A DNA stretch of 64,000 bases from Sphingomonas sp. HITSZ_GF (GCF_029543155.1 NZ_JARQXA010000005.1:434001-498000), one strand, 5' to 3'. Shown: positions 34,339 to 43,502, counted from the first letter of the stretch. Notes: generated by a model from the sequence alone, not told the origin. Made by a program: numbers and translations.

Positions 34339-36105
34339 ATGAAACTCGACTTCCTTCCGCTCGACAAGCTCTATGTCGACAAGGCCAATATGCGCTTCGC
34401 CAAGCGCCCGCCCGATGTCGCCGACATCCTGCCGAGCGTGCGCAAGCGCGGTATCCTCCAGACCCTGATCGTCCGTCCCGGCGAGGAGGATCGGTTCGGC
34501 ATCCTCGCGGGCGCCCGGCGCTTCCGTGCCGGACAGATCGTCGCGGGCGAGCGCGCCGACGCCGACGGCCCGAACCCCGAGCCCTTCCTCTTCCCCTGCG
34601 CGATCTTGGAGGCCGGCGACGATGCCGCCGCCGTCGAGGCGTCGCTGATCGAGAACATGGCGCGGCTCGATCCCGACGAGGTGACGCGCTGGGAGAGCTT
34701 CGTCCGGCTGGTCCGCGAGGGCCGCTCGCCCGAGGAGATCGCCGACACCTTCGCGCTGCCGGTGCTCGCCGTGCGGCGCACGCTCGCGCTCGGCAACCTC
34801 CTGCCGCGCATCCGCGATCTCTACCGGCGCGAGAAGATCGACGCGGCGACGGTGCGCCACCTGACCCTCGCCAGCAAGGCGCAGCAGCGCGACTGGCTGG
34901 CGCTCTGGGATTCGCCCGACACCCACTGCCCGACCGGCTGGCAGCTGCGCGGCTGGCTGCTCGGCGGGCAGGCGATCGGCGACCATCATGCGCTGTTCGA
35001 CGTCGAGGAAAGCGGGCTCGCGCTGGTCGCCGACCTGTTCGCCGAGCAGCGTTATATCGCGGACCCCGACGCCTTCTGGAGCGCGCAGAATGCCGCCATC
35101 GAGGCGCGGCGGGTGGCCTATCTGGAGGCGGGCTGGAGCGGCGTCGAAATCGTCGGTCCCGCCGAGCAATATCAGGGCTGGGAGCATGAGAAGACGCCCA
35201 AGCGCAGGGGCGGCCGCGTCTATATCGACGTCCGCGCGAGTGGCGAGGTGGTGTTCCACGAAGGCTATCTGACCCGCAAAGAGGCCAGGCGCATCGAACG
35301 CGGCGAGGCGCCCGAGACGGAGGCCAGACCGGTGCGGCCCGAAGTCAGCGGGCCGCTGCAGGTCTATATCGACCTGCATCGCCATGCCGCCGTGCGCGCC
35401 GCTTTGCTGTCGCGGCCCAAGGTGGCGCTGCGGCTGATGGTCGCGCACGCCATCGCCGGCTCGCCCCTCTGGCGGGTCGATGTCGAACCGCAACAGGCGC
35501 GCAGCGACGCCATCGCCGAGTCGGTCGAGACCTGCCGGGGCGAGACGTTCTTCGACGCCAAGCGGCGCCGGATGCTGGCAGTGCTCGGCTTCGATCCCGA
35601 GGCTCCGACGATCCGGGGCGGACACGGCGGGCATGGCGTCGTCGGCGTGTTCCTGACCCTGCTCGACCTGCCCGACGCCAAGGTCATGGACGTGATCGCG
35701 GTGCTGATGGGCGAGACGCTCGCCGCCGGGAGCGCGGCGGTCGAGGCGGTCGGGTCCGAACTCGGCGTCCGCATGGCGGAGTGGTGGCAGGCCGATACCG
35801 CCTTCCTCGAACTGGTCCGCGACAAGGAAGTGCTGGCCCATGTCGTCGCCGACGTGGCCGGCGCGACCGTGGCCGATGCCAATGCCGGCGAGACGGGCAA
35901 GACGATGCGCCGGATCGTCGCCGACCATCTGGCCGGTGCCGGAGGACGCGCCCAGGTCGAGAACTGGGTGCCGCGCTGGATGGCCTTCCCGCCTTCCGCC
36001 TATACCGCGCGCGGCGGCGTCGGCACGGTTGCGGCGCGTGCCAAGGTCGAGGCGGCGCTCGCGGCGCACGCGCCCGAACCGCAGCCCCAGCCGCTCGCTG
36101 CCTGA
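34339..36105 (+). CDS. ParB/RepB-like nuclease-fold protein of conjugative elements
   Basis: Protein of 588 residues after an AAGGAG site. The N-terminal ParB/Srx fold shows LPLDKLYVDKANMR, ILQTLIVRP and ILAGARRFRAGQ, then AAAVEASLIENMARLDPDEV; a KorB-like helix-turn-helix follows (SPEEIADTFALPVLAVRRTLAL). The C-terminal 350 residues are specific to this ICE/plasmid family. It probably binds element DNA for maintenance or regulation; no ParA partner is seen in the window. Confidence 0.85.
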   Translation: MKLDFLPLDKLYVDKANMRFAKRPPDVADILPSVRKRGILQTLIVRPGEEDRFGILAGARRFRAGQIVAGERADADGPNPEPFLFPCAILEAGDDAAAVEASLIENMARLDPDEVTRWESFVRLVREGRSPEEIADTFALPVLAVRRTLALGNLLPRIRDLYRREKIDAATVRHLTLASKAQQRDWLALWDSPDTHCPTGWQLRGWLLGGQAIGDHHALFDVEESGLALVADLFAEQRYIADPDAFWSAQNAAIEARRVAYLEAGWSGVEIVGPAEQYQGWEHEKTPKRRGGRVYIDVRASGEVVFHEGYLTRKEARRIERGEAPETEARPVRPEVSGPLQVYIDLHRHAAVRAALLSRPKVALRLMVAHAIAGSPLWRVDVEPQQARSDAIAESVETCRGETFFDAKRRRMLAVLGFDPEAPTIRGGHGGHGVVGVFLTLLDLPDAKVMDVIAVLMGETLAAGSAAVEAVGSELGVRMAEWWQADTAFLELVRDKEVLAHVVADVAGATVADANAGETGKTMRRIVADHLAGAGGRAQVENWVPRWMAFPPSAYTARGGVGTVAARAKVEAALAAHAPEPQPQPLAA

Positions 36106-36139
36106 CCTACGAGGGGCGGCGTCCTGCCGCCCCTCCTTC

Positions 36140-36535
36140 CTAGCCCCGGCACCAGTCGGGCTTCGCCTTTCCGCGCGGCCACCAGCGTGCGATCCCCCTG
36201 TCGACCAGCGTCTCGGCCAGGTCCCGGCCGTCGAGCCGGACCCTGGCGACGGTGCGGTTATAGCTGCGCCCGACCCGCTCGATCTCGACCGTCCGGCCCT
36301 TGAGCAACGCGATCGCTGCGCGGGTCGCCTGCTTGCCGCGCGCCAACTCGGCGCCGCATTTCGCATTGCCGGGCTGCGTCTCGGGCGAGTCGATCCCGGC
36401 GATGCGGATGCGCTCGCCGCTTTCCAGCCGGAAGGTATCGCCGTCGGTCACCCAGGCGACCACGCCCGATTGCGGGGCGGGCGCGGCGGCGATCAGCAGC
36501 AGTGCCGCGAGGACGCGCGCCTCAGTGTGCGCCAC
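36140..36535 (-). CDS. Secreted thermonuclease (SNase) family protein
   Basis: Protein of 131 residues starting with GTG and a short signal peptide (LAALLLIAAAPAP). SNase-like core: VTDGDTFRLESGERIRIAGIDSPET supplies the Asp metal ligand and the first catalytic Arg region, and RSYNRTVARVRLDGRDL the second. Usual for periplasmic nucleases on sphingomonad ICEs. It overlaps the upstream zinc-finger gene by 14 bases. Confidence 0.88.
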   Translation of the reverse strand: MAHTEARVLAALLLIAAAPAPQSGVVAWVTDGDTFRLESGERIRIAGIDSPETQPGNAKCGAELARGKQATRAAIALLKGRTVEIERVGRSYNRTVARVRLDGRDLAETLVDRGIARWWPRGKAKPDWCRG

Positions 36536-36737
36536 GCCGGATCACCATCTTGGTCTCGCCGCACAGCGAGCAGACATCCTTGCGGCGCTCGAATCCGCCC
36601 TGGCCGGCGAGCTCGCGGGTCTTGTGGTTTGCGTGCTGCCGGACGCTCAAGGCCAGCCGCTCGGCGATGCAGTCGTCACATACCGGCTCCGGCGCCAGCC
36701 GCTCGATCAGTCCCCTGACCTGGTCCAATACCGTCAT
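36522..36737 (-). CDS. Small CxxC zinc-binding protein
   Basis: A 71-residue protein with CDDC and CSLC pairs (VCDDCIAERLALSVRQHANHK, VCSLCGETKMVIRR), forming a probable zinc ribbon. It overlaps the nuclease start on the same strand, so the two are coupled. Possible DNA-binding regulator. Upstream in-frame extension is shadow sequence. Confidence 0.7.
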   Translation of the reverse strand: MTVLDQVRGLIERLAPEPVCDDCIAERLALSVRQHANHKTRELAGQGGFERRKDVCSLCGETKMVIRRGAH

Positions 36738-37119
36738 GTCTTCCCCCTCGATCCGGCACGTTAGCGCGTCGCCTCCTATCGCGCAGCCCGGCTGCGGCGA
36801 GCCGAACGGTAGCGGGTGATTCGCCCAGGGCTGGGCAAGACGCCTCCTCTCGTATCCCCCCGACGCCGCACGCGGCCTCTTCACGATGGCCGTCTGGCAC
36901 CGCGCGGCCTCGGCCAGCAACGGCGTCGCCGGCTTTCTTCCCCGGCTTGAGGCTTCGCCTTCGCGCCTTCCTCGCGAGGCAAGAAAGCCGGCTTTGGCCG
37001 CCCTTCGCTGTCGCTGCGGCCCGGCCCTGCGGGCCGGGTGCATGCCGGCCGCTGGCGGTGCCGGACCGACGCCATCGAGGCCGCACTGGCGCGGCTTCGT
37101 GGGAACGAGGAGAAATACC
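36738..37119. other. Leader region upstream of DUF736
   Basis: About 380 bases with no gene. It is dominated by two strong foldable elements: a 12-bp inverted repeat (see next feature) and a perfect CCCGGCCC-TGC-GGGCCGGG hairpin at 37020-37038. Confidence 0.5.
36928..36992. repeat. 12-bp inverted repeat with 41-base spacer
   Basis: GCCGGCTTTCTT at 36928-36939 and its exact complement AAGAAAGCCGGC at 36981-36992. It could form a large stem-loop in RNA or in transferred single strand upstream of the DUF736 gene. Confidence 0.65.
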
Positions 37120-37419
37120 ATGGCCACCATCGGCAGCTTCACCCGCGACGACTCCGGCGTCTTCACCGGCACCATCCGGACCCTGACGCTCAACGTGAAG
37201 GCGAGCATCCGGCCCGCGACCAAGGACAATGACAAGGCGCCCGACTACCGGGTCATGAACTCGGGCAATGTCGAGTTCGGCGCCGGCTGGACCAAGACCT
37301 CGCGCGAGGATCGGCCCTATGTCTCGGTCAAGCTCGACGATCCGTCGCTGCCCGCGCCGATCTACGCGACCCTGGTCGAGGGCGAGCACGGCACGCACAA
37401 CCTGATCTGGTCGCGCTGA
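37120..37419 (+). CDS. DUF736 family protein
   Basis: Protein of 99 residues with the DUF736 pattern ([68 protein letters not shown]). Very common on alphaproteobacterial conjugative plasmids and ICEs, usually near the relaxase region. Function unknown. Confidence 0.92.
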   Translation: MATIGSFTRDDSGVFTGTIRTLTLNVKASIRPATKDNDKAPDYRVMNSGNVEFGAGWTKTSREDRPYVSVKLDDPSLPAPIYATLVEGEHGTHNLIWSR

Positions 37420-37526
37420 GCATGCGCCCGGGGGTGTCGAATTCGGCAGGTGCCGTTTTCGACACTCCTCGCGGGGTGCCTCGTCCGTCATCCCGGGTGC
37501 CGTTCGAGGCATCCGAGGAATTGCGC

Positions 37527-37754
37527 ATGGACGGCGACGATATCGACCGGGCAAGCAGCGCCAAACGCGGCTCGCCCTTCCTCAACACCGAGCAGGCGGC
37601 CGCCTGGCTGGGCCTGTCGAGCCGCTCGCTGAAGCGGCTGCGCGTGCGGGGCGACGGGCCGGTGTTTCGCCGGCATTGCCGCTTCGTCCAATATCATATC
37701 GACGATCTCGATGCCTGGAGCCGCGCGCATAGCGCGCGCGGGATCCGGCCATGA
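37527..37754 (+). CDS. Excisionase-type HTH protein upstream of traF (RdfS-like candidate)
   Basis: A 75-residue protein with a winged helix of the excisionase/MerR class (FLNTEQAAAWLGLSSRSLKRLRVRGDGPVFRR). It overlaps traF by 4 bases (ATGA). In Mesorhizobium ICEMlSymR7A the recombination directionality factor RdfS is encoded directly upstream of traF, so this is the best candidate for the factor that directs the integrase to excise the element. Family and position are seen; function is inferred. Confidence 0.75.
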   Translation: MDGDDIDRASSAKRGSPFLNTEQAAAWLGLSSRSLKRLRVRGDGPVFRRHCRFVQYHIDDLDAWSRAHSARGIRP

Positions 37755-38329
37755 ACCGGCGCCGCCCGTCCGGCGATACGCCGCTGCTCGCATGGGGCGA
37801 GGCGCGCCATGCCCGGCGCGAGCGCGAAACCCGCCAGCTGCGCCTGGGCATTCTCGGAGGCGCGGCGCTGGTGCTGCTCGCGGTGCCGCCGGTCTATGGA
37901 CCTGCGACGCGACTGGTGTGGAATGCAAGCGCCAGCGCGCCGATCGGGCTCTATTGGGTATGGCCGGACGATGCGCCCGCACGCGGGGAGACGGCGATCG
38001 CCTGGGCGCCGTCGCACTGGCGCGCGCTTGCCGCCGAGCGCCATTACCTCCCCGCCAATGTCCCGCTGGTGAAGCGCGTCGCCGCCGCGCGCGGCGACCT
38101 GGTCTGCGCGTCGGGGCCCGAGGTTTCGGTCAATGGCGTGCGCGTCGCGACTCGCTTCACGCACGATCCGAGCGGCCGCGCTTTGCCCTGGTGGCAGGGC
38201 TGCCGGCGGCTGCTCGCCCACGAATATCTGCTGCTGACGGATGCGCCGGGCTCGTTCGACGGACGCTATTTCGGGATCAGCGCGAGCCACGATCTGGTCG
38301 GCCGGGCGAGGCTGATATGGCGGCGCTGA
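37751..38329 (+). CDS. traF: TraF-like S26 peptidase
   Basis: Conjugal signal peptidase of 192 residues. A membrane helix (RLGILGGAALVLLAVPPVY) is followed by the S26 catalytic Ser motif ASAPIGLYWV and the Lys motif VPLVKRVAAARGD. In Trb systems TraF matures and cyclises the TrbC pilin. Coupled to the HTH gene upstream and to the transglycosylase gene downstream (13-base overlap). Confidence 0.92.
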   Translation: MNRRRPSGDTPLLAWGEARHARRERETRQLRLGILGGAALVLLAVPPVYGPATRLVWNASASAPIGLYWVWPDDAPARGETAIAWAPSHWRALAAERHYLPANVPLVKRVAAARGDLVCASGPEVSVNGVRVATRFTHDPSGRALPWWQGCRRLLAHEYLLLTDAPGSFDGRYFGISASHDLVGRARLIWRR

Positions 38330-38916
38330 ACCTCCTTGCGCTCACCGGCGCACTGGTCCTGGCCGATCCCCCAGCCGGAACAGGGCGCTGGTCGGCGGAG
38401 ATCGATGCCGCCGCGGCACGCTGCGGCGTACCTCAAGACTGGATCGCGCGGGTGATGCGGGCCGAGAGCGCCGGCCGGACCACCCTCGACGGACAGCCGA
38501 TCCGCAGCCTCAAGGGCGCGATCGGGCTGATGCAGCTGATGCCGGCGACGTGGGACGAACAGCGGCGCGAACTCGGGCTCGGCGACGATCCGGACCTGCC
38601 CGCCGACAATATCGTTGCCGGCGCCTGCTATCTGCGGCGCATGTACGACCGCTTCGGCTATCCCGGACTGTTCGGCGCGTACAATGCCGGGCCTGCGCGC
38701 TACGCCGCGTGGCTTGCCGGCGAAGCGAAGTTGCCGGCGGAAACGATGGTCTATCTGCGGCGCGTCAGCGGTCCAGCGCCCGCGCCAGTAGAGGTAGCGA
38801 CCACAGCGCCGGAGACATTGTTCCTGGTCCGTCGGGACGCGCCCGCACCAAACGCCACGGTCCCCGCTCCGAGCCAGGCACCGGCGATGTTCGTGCTCCG
38901 CCGCGAGGTGCCGTGA
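38317..38916 (+). CDS. Lytic transglycosylase of the conjugation system
   Basis: Protein of 199 residues with signal-like N-terminus and an SLT domain: WIARVMRAESAGRTT (catalytic Glu), GAIGLMQLMPATW, NIVAGACYLRRMYDRFG, FGAYNAGPARY. It would open peptidoglycan for assembly of the transfer channel. The C-terminal 50 residues are Pro/Ala-rich. Confidence 0.92.
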   Translation: MAALNLLALTGALVLADPPAGTGRWSAEIDAAAARCGVPQDWIARVMRAESAGRTTLDGQPIRSLKGAIGLMQLMPATWDEQRRELGLGDDPDLPADNIVAGACYLRRMYDRFGYPGLFGAYNAGPARYAAWLAGEAKLPAETMVYLRRVSGPAPAPVEVATTAPETLFLVRRDAPAPNATVPAPSQAPAMFVLRREVP

Positions 38917-39136
38917 CATGGCGGGGGTGGAAGGGCTCGTCGTGAAGTCCCAGCATGACGGGCGGCAAAGCGGCCCTCAAGGCCCATGGGTGCCCCCCAA
39001 TTTGCTACGCAAATCGGTTCCCCCCATGTCCGCTTCGCGGCGCCTGCGCGTTCGCTCCGGCGGCCCTGACCGCCGCTTCGCCGTCCGTCTTCGAGACGCT
39101 GTCCTCGATGGTGAGGACCGCAAGCGGAGACTGGTC

Positions 39137-39493
39137 ATGGCACAGGTTCAAATCATCTCGGACGCGGCCGATCGCGTGATGGCGGCACTGGTTTCGGGGC
39201 TCGAGATCGAGTTCGGACGGCAGGCGGGTGCGGCATTGGCGGAACGTTTCCTCGATGCCGAGGAGGCCGATTTTCTCTGGGACGCACGGATCGAGGAGCG
39301 CTGGCTCGGCTGCTATTTCGGCGGTGAGGAGAGCGAAATCGAGCTCGACCGGGTGCGGATTCTCGGGCGGATCGACGGGCGCTGGTTCGTCGCGGTGATG
39401 CTCGTCGACGGCGATGGCGGCTCACATGGGATGCTCGGCAAGCGCTTCTTCGGACGCAGGGAGCAGGCGCGAAGGGCATTCGCGGATGCGTGA
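39137..39493 (+). CDS. Hypothetical protein upstream of the relaxase
   Basis: Protein of 118 residues (VMAALVSGLEIEFGRQAGAALAERFLDAEEADFLWDARIEERWLGCYF). Commonly found before relaxase genes in sphingomonad elements by my recollection of gene order; no motif of known function. Preceded by GGAG. The longer frame upstream is shadow. Confidence 0.72.
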   Translation: MAQVQIISDAADRVMAALVSGLEIEFGRQAGAALAERFLDAEEADFLWDARIEERWLGCYFGGEESEIELDRVRILGRIDGRWFVAVMLVDGDGGSHGMLGKRFFGRREQARRAFADA

Positions 39494-39508
39494 AAACCGC
39501 CTCGGATC

Positions 39509-39556
39509 GAGCCGGGATGCGCTGCTGGCCACGCAGCGTGTCCCGGCTCTCTTTTT
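39509..39556 (+). terminator. Rho-independent terminator
   Basis: GAGCCGGGA (39509-39517) and TCCCGGCTC (39541-39549) form a 9-bp stem followed by TCTTTTT. It ends the ardC-to-39493 transcript just before the oriT/relaxase region. Confidence 0.8.
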
Positions 39557-39599
39557 GCGTCTTGTGGGAGGCAGGCAGGAGAAACAGGGAAAACAAGAT

Positions 39600-39739
39600 A
39601 AAGGCAGTGTCTCGCGACCCTGCTCAACTATCTGTCTGCACATCCTTTTTTTAGGAGACTCGCGGCCGGCGGCGCGAGACAGGCTTCGCGAAAGTGGCGG
39701 AAATCTGCCGTTTTTTGCGACTTCCCACGAGACTCGGGA
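39600..39739 (+). other. Candidate oriT region upstream of the relaxase
   Basis: Non-coding and locally AT-rich, with an inverted repeat GTCTCGCG (39609-39616) and CGCGAGAC (39673-39680) directly before the VirD2-type relaxase gene. Origins of transfer usually sit here. No nic consensus could be assigned. Confidence 0.35.
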
Positions 39740-41710
39740 ATGCCGGCGGTGAGCGAGGACGAGTTCACGCCCAAGCTCGGCAAGCCCGGCGCCAAGGACG
39801 GCAAGCGCCTCGTCAAATATGGCGGCCGCGTCCTTGCCGCCGCTCGGTTGGCGGGCAGCAAGACGGGCGTGCGGACGCGGCGCTTCGATGGCAGCCGGAT
39901 CGGGCGCGGCGCGAGCATCGGCCGGCTGCTGTCGAGCCGAGACCGGTTCGCCGGCGCGCGGGCGCGCCGGGCGATGGTCAAGGTGCGGCTGGTGCGAATG
40001 GCGGGCAGCGGGCTCGCCGCGGCGCGCGCGCATCTGCGCTACATCCAGCGCGACGGCGTGACGCGCGAAGGCACTCCCGGCGAACTCTACGGACGCGATG
40101 TCGACACCGCCGACGGCAAAGCGTTCCTCGACCGCTGTGCCGGCGACCGCCACCAGTTCCGCTTCATCCTCTCGGCCGAGGACGGCGCGGAATATCCCGA
40201 CCTCAAGCCCTATGTGCGCCGGCTGATGGCGCAGGCCGAGCACGACCTCGGCACCCGCCTCGACTGGGTCGCGGTCGACCATTTCAACACCGACAATCCG
40301 CATACCCACGTCATGCTGCGCGGCGTCGACGACCAAGGGCAGAACCTCGTCATCGCCCGCGAGTATATCGCGCATGGGCTCCGCGAGCGCGCCGCCGAGC
40401 TTGCCACGCTCGACCTGGGCCCGCGCACCGATCGCGAGATCCAGGACCGGCTGCGCCGCGATGTCGAGCAGGAACGACTGACCGCGATCGACCGCCGGCT
40501 GCTGCGGCGGATGGACGCCGACCGGATCACCGGTCCCGCGCACAACGATCCGTTCCAGCAGGCGGTCGCCACCGGGCGTCTCCGCAAGCTCGCCGCGATG
40601 GGACTGGCCGAAGACTTGGCAAACGGGCGCTGGCGGCTCGCCGACGGCCTGGAGGATACGTTGCGCCGCATGGGCGAGCGCGGCGACATCATCCGGCTGA
40701 TGCAGCGCGAACTGACCGCGCGGCGTCTCGAGCGGGCGCAGGCCGACCGGGTCATCGAGGGCGAGCTGCGGGAGCCGGTCATCGGCCGTGTCCTCCGGCG
40801 CGGCTTCTCCGACGAGCATCGCGACCAGCACTATCTGATCGTCGACGGGATCGACGGGCGCACGCACTATCTCGACATCGGGCGCGCCACCGCGAATGAG
40901 CCGACGCCGGAGGGCGCCATCGTCCGGGTGGCGCCGCGGACGGCCGAGGTCCGCGAGGTCGACCGAACGATTGCAACGGTGGCTGCCGCGCGCAGCGGGA
41001 CCTATTCGGTGGAGCTGCATCTCGAGCATGATCCGCAGGCCAGCCGGGCGTTTGCCGAGGCGCATGTCCGCCGCCTTGAGGCGATGCGGCGGGCTGGGTT
41101 CTCCGAACGGCTGGCGGATGGGAGCTGGGCCATCCCGGACGACCATGTCGAACGAGCCGCCGCGTATGAGGCGCGCCAACTTCGCGACCGGCCCGTCGCA
41201 ATCGACACGCTGTCCGCGGTGCCGCTGGACGAACTGCCCGGTGCCGACGCCGCCACCTGGCTCGACCGCGCGCTGGCCGGCGAGGAAACCGTAATGGCGC
41301 GCGACGCCGGTTTCGGGCGCGAGGTGCGAGGCGCGCTCGCCGCGCGGCGGCAATGGCTGGTCGAGCAAGGCCTAGCCAGCGCCGAGGGCGACAATGTCGT
41401 CAGGCTGAAGCGAGGGGTGCTCGCAGCGCTGCAACGCCGCGAGTTGCTCCGCGTCGCGGACACCTTGAGCGAGGAGCTTGGCAAGGATTTCGTCGAGCCG
41501 GTGCGGAGCCAGAGGATCGAGGGCCAGCTGACGCGCCGGGTCGAGTTGGCGAGCGGGCGCTATGGGCTGGTCGAGCGCAGTCGCGAGTTCAGCCTGGTTC
41601 CGTGGCGGCCGGTGCTCGAGCGACAACTAGGCAAGCCGGTGGCTGGCATAATGCGGAGCGAGGGGATCAGCTGGAGTCTCGGTCGGAATCGTGCCGGTCC
41701 ACACCTTTGA
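39740..41710 (+). CDS. VirD2/TraI-type relaxase with DUF3363 C-terminus
   Basis: Protein of 656 residues. The N-terminal relaxase domain (about 85-230) has HLRYIQRDG, LDWVAVDHFNTDNPHTHVMLRG (the HxH metal motif) and ARAHLRY; a candidate nicking Tyr lies in LRYIQRDG or REYIAHG. The C-terminal ~380 residues match the DUF3363 region of this relaxase group. It would nick at oriT and pilot the strand to TraG. It begins a new transcript after the terminator at 39509-39556. Confidence 0.9.
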   Translation: MPAVSEDEFTPKLGKPGAKDGKRLVKYGGRVLAAARLAGSKTGVRTRRFDGSRIGRGASIGRLLSSRDRFAGARARRAMVKVRLVRMAGSGLAAARAHLRYIQRDGVTREGTPGELYGRDVDTADGKAFLDRCAGDRHQFRFILSAEDGAEYPDLKPYVRRLMAQAEHDLGTRLDWVAVDHFNTDNPHTHVMLRGVDDQGQNLVIAREYIAHGLRERAAELATLDLGPRTDREIQDRLRRDVEQERLTAIDRRLLRRMDADRITGPAHNDPFQQAVATGRLRKLAAMGLAEDLANGRWRLADGLEDTLRRMGERGDIIRLMQRELTARRLERAQADRVIEGELREPVIGRVLRRGFSDEHRDQHYLIVDGIDGRTHYLDIGRATANEPTPEGAIVRVAPRTAEVREVDRTIATVAAARSGTYSVELHLEHDPQASRAFAEAHVRRLEAMRRAGFSERLADGSWAIPDDHVERAAAYEARQLRDRPVAIDTLSAVPLDELPGADAATWLDRALAGEETVMARDAGFGREVRGALAARRQWLVEQGLASAEGDNVVRLKRGVLAALQRRELLRVADTLSEELGKDFVEPVRSQRIEGQLTRRVELASGRYGLVERSREFSLVPWRPVLERQLGKPVAGIMRSEGISWSLGRNRAGPHL

Positions 41711-41790
41711 GCGCCAGCCGAACTGGTGCCTGTTCGATTTGACCGCGCGGCAGCCATCATGCCAACCTCTTCGAAGGGAGGGGGTGCCCT

Positions 41791-42927
41791 ATGCCGTTTT
41801 ACTTCAGGAAGTCGGTCTCGGCCGGCCCGTTTCGCTTCAACCTGTCCTCGGGCGGTGTCGGTGTCTCCGTTGGCGTCAAGGGATTCCGCATCGGCACGGG
41901 CCCTCGCGGCCACTATGTCCATGCGGGCCGTGGCGGACTCTACTATCGCGCGTCACTCGGGGGCGGATCCAAGCGGTCATCGACCTCGGCCGCCTCGGCC
42001 CCGCTTGCGCCGGCAAGTCCTCGCCGAACCGTCGCGTCGAGCGAGCCCAATGTAGAGATGATTGCCGTTTCGTCATCGAGCGTGCTCGAGATGACCGACG
42101 AGCGGTACGGCGAACTGCTCGAAGAACTCAACGCCAAGCAGAGTGCCATCTCGATGATGGTGACGCTTGGTCTGGTCGCCGGCCTGAGTGCCTTCTTCGC
42201 GATCTTGGGCGGCGGAGCGGCGGGTGGCGCCGTTGGCATCTTACTCATTCTGGTCGCGCTGCTGATCGGGTCAAGGCTCGATGCCCACCGGCGCTCTGCC
42301 GTAGTGGTCTATGATCTCGAGCCGGACGCGGCGGCGGCCTATGAAGCGCTGACCAAGGCCTTTGACGATCTCGCGGCCTCGTCCATGAAATGGCACGTCG
42401 ACGCCGGCGGCGCTGTCCGCGACTTGCACACATGGAAGCGGAATGCTGGGGCTTCCACGATCATCGACAAGCGCCCCACGGAGTTCGGGTATGCGCTTCC
42501 GCGGGTTCTGAAGACCAATATCACCCCGCCTTTCATGAAGGTCGGGAAGGAAACGCTATATTGGCTTCCGGACGTCGTTCTCGTGGTCGAGAGCGGTAAG
42601 GTCGGTGCAGTCGCATACGACATGCTCGAGATCTTGTGGCAGGATTCGCGCTTCATCGAGGAGGACGCGGTGCCGCGCGATGCCACCATCGTTGGTCAGA
42701 CCTGGAAGCATCCCAACAAGAATGGCGGTCCCGACCGCAGGTTTGCGAATAATCGCCAGCTGCCGATCTGTCTATACGAATCGATTCACCTGCGCAGCCG
42801 CAATGGGCTCAACGAATTGCTGCAGGTGTCCTCGAACGGTCGCGCGCAGCATCTGTCGGCCGCGGCGCGCAAGCTGGTCGCCACCACCGGCACACGGAAC
42901 AATTCGCTCGCGCTGCCTGCTCTTTAG
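41791..42927 (+). CDS. DUF4236 domain protein with membrane segments
   Basis: Protein of 378 residues after GGGAGGGGG. The N-terminal ~60 residues are DUF4236 (MPFYFRKSVSAGPFRFNLSSGGVGVSVGVKGFRIGTGPRGHY). Two adjacent hydrophobic segments (MMVTLGLVAGLSAFFAIL, GGAVGILLILVALLIG) follow, then a ~230-residue soluble domain (PFMKVGKETLYWLPDVVLVVE). Function unknown; inserted as cargo between relaxase and coupling-protein genes. Confidence 0.82.
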   Translation: MPFYFRKSVSAGPFRFNLSSGGVGVSVGVKGFRIGTGPRGHYVHAGRGGLYYRASLGGGSKRSSTSAASAPLAPASPRRTVASSEPNVEMIAVSSSSVLEMTDERYGELLEELNAKQSAISMMVTLGLVAGLSAFFAILGGGAAGGAVGILLILVALLIGSRLDAHRRSAVVVYDLEPDAAAAYEALTKAFDDLAASSMKWHVDAGGAVRDLHTWKRNAGASTIIDKRPTEFGYALPRVLKTNITPPFMKVGKETLYWLPDVVLVVESGKVGAVAYDMLEILWQDSRFIEEDAVPRDATIVGQTWKHPNKNGGPDRRFANNRQLPICLYESIHLRSRNGLNELLQVSSNGRAQHLSAAARKLVATTGTRNNSLALPAL

Positions 42928-42938
42928 GAGACGTTTTC

Positions 42939-43502
42939 ATGGTCCTGGGACTTTTCCGTCGTCGTGGAGCCGAGACCGAGGCTGCGCCGACATCGTCCGA
43001 GCTGCGGCTCGAAGCAACGCAGGATTCCGATATGGTTCCGGTGCCCGTTGCACGGCGAGCCGAGGCGCCTTCGCCGTTACTTTGGCAGAACACTGCCTAT
43101 GGCATGACGGTCGAGGAGGTGTTGGCCACTCGCCCCGATGCGGCTCCGTCGGGTGATCGCCAGATGCTCCACAACGGCGCCGTCAGCGAGCTTCGGATAC
43201 CGACCTTGCGGCTTGCCGAACACGACTACTCGGTTCTGTTCTACTTTCTGCACGGCTCTCTTTCGCAAGTCACAATCGCCACGAGGGGCGGACCGACGCT
43301 CAACGACTTCCACGCGGTCGCCAATGCACTGCGCCTGCGCTACGGGCGCGAGGTCTCGTTCAAGGAGAACCCGACCTCCTTCTCGACCGGCGAGTGGCTG
43401 TCCGCGGACGGTATCAACGTTGTTATCGCGTTCCATGGCGAGATCGACTGCCTGAACATCAATTTCCAGTATCGCTATGCGGACGCCGCCACCCAGCTCT
43501 GA
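42939..43502 (+). CDS. Hypothetical protein
   Basis: Protein of 187 residues starting 11 bases after the DUF4236 gene, so probably its partner. It has a basic N-terminus (MVLGLFRRRGAE), a flexible segment and a folded C-terminal domain (WQNTAYGMTVEEVLATRPDA, YSVLFYFLHGSLSQVTI). No family recognised. Confidence 0.7.
   Translation: MVLGLFRRRGAETEAAPTSSELRLEATQDSDMVPVPVARRAEAPSPLLWQNTAYGMTVEEVLATRPDAAPSGDRQMLHNGAVSELRIPTLRLAEHDYSVLFYFLHGSLSQVTIATRGGPTLNDFHAVANALRLRYGREVSFKENPTSFSTGEWLSADGINVVIAFHGEIDCLNINFQYRYADAATQL

Noticed and set aside
33361..36366. 1001-codon minus-strand frame across ardC, DUF2958 and ParB-like genes
   Set aside because: Spans three well-supported + strand genes; residues are Arg/Ala/Gly-rich without domains.
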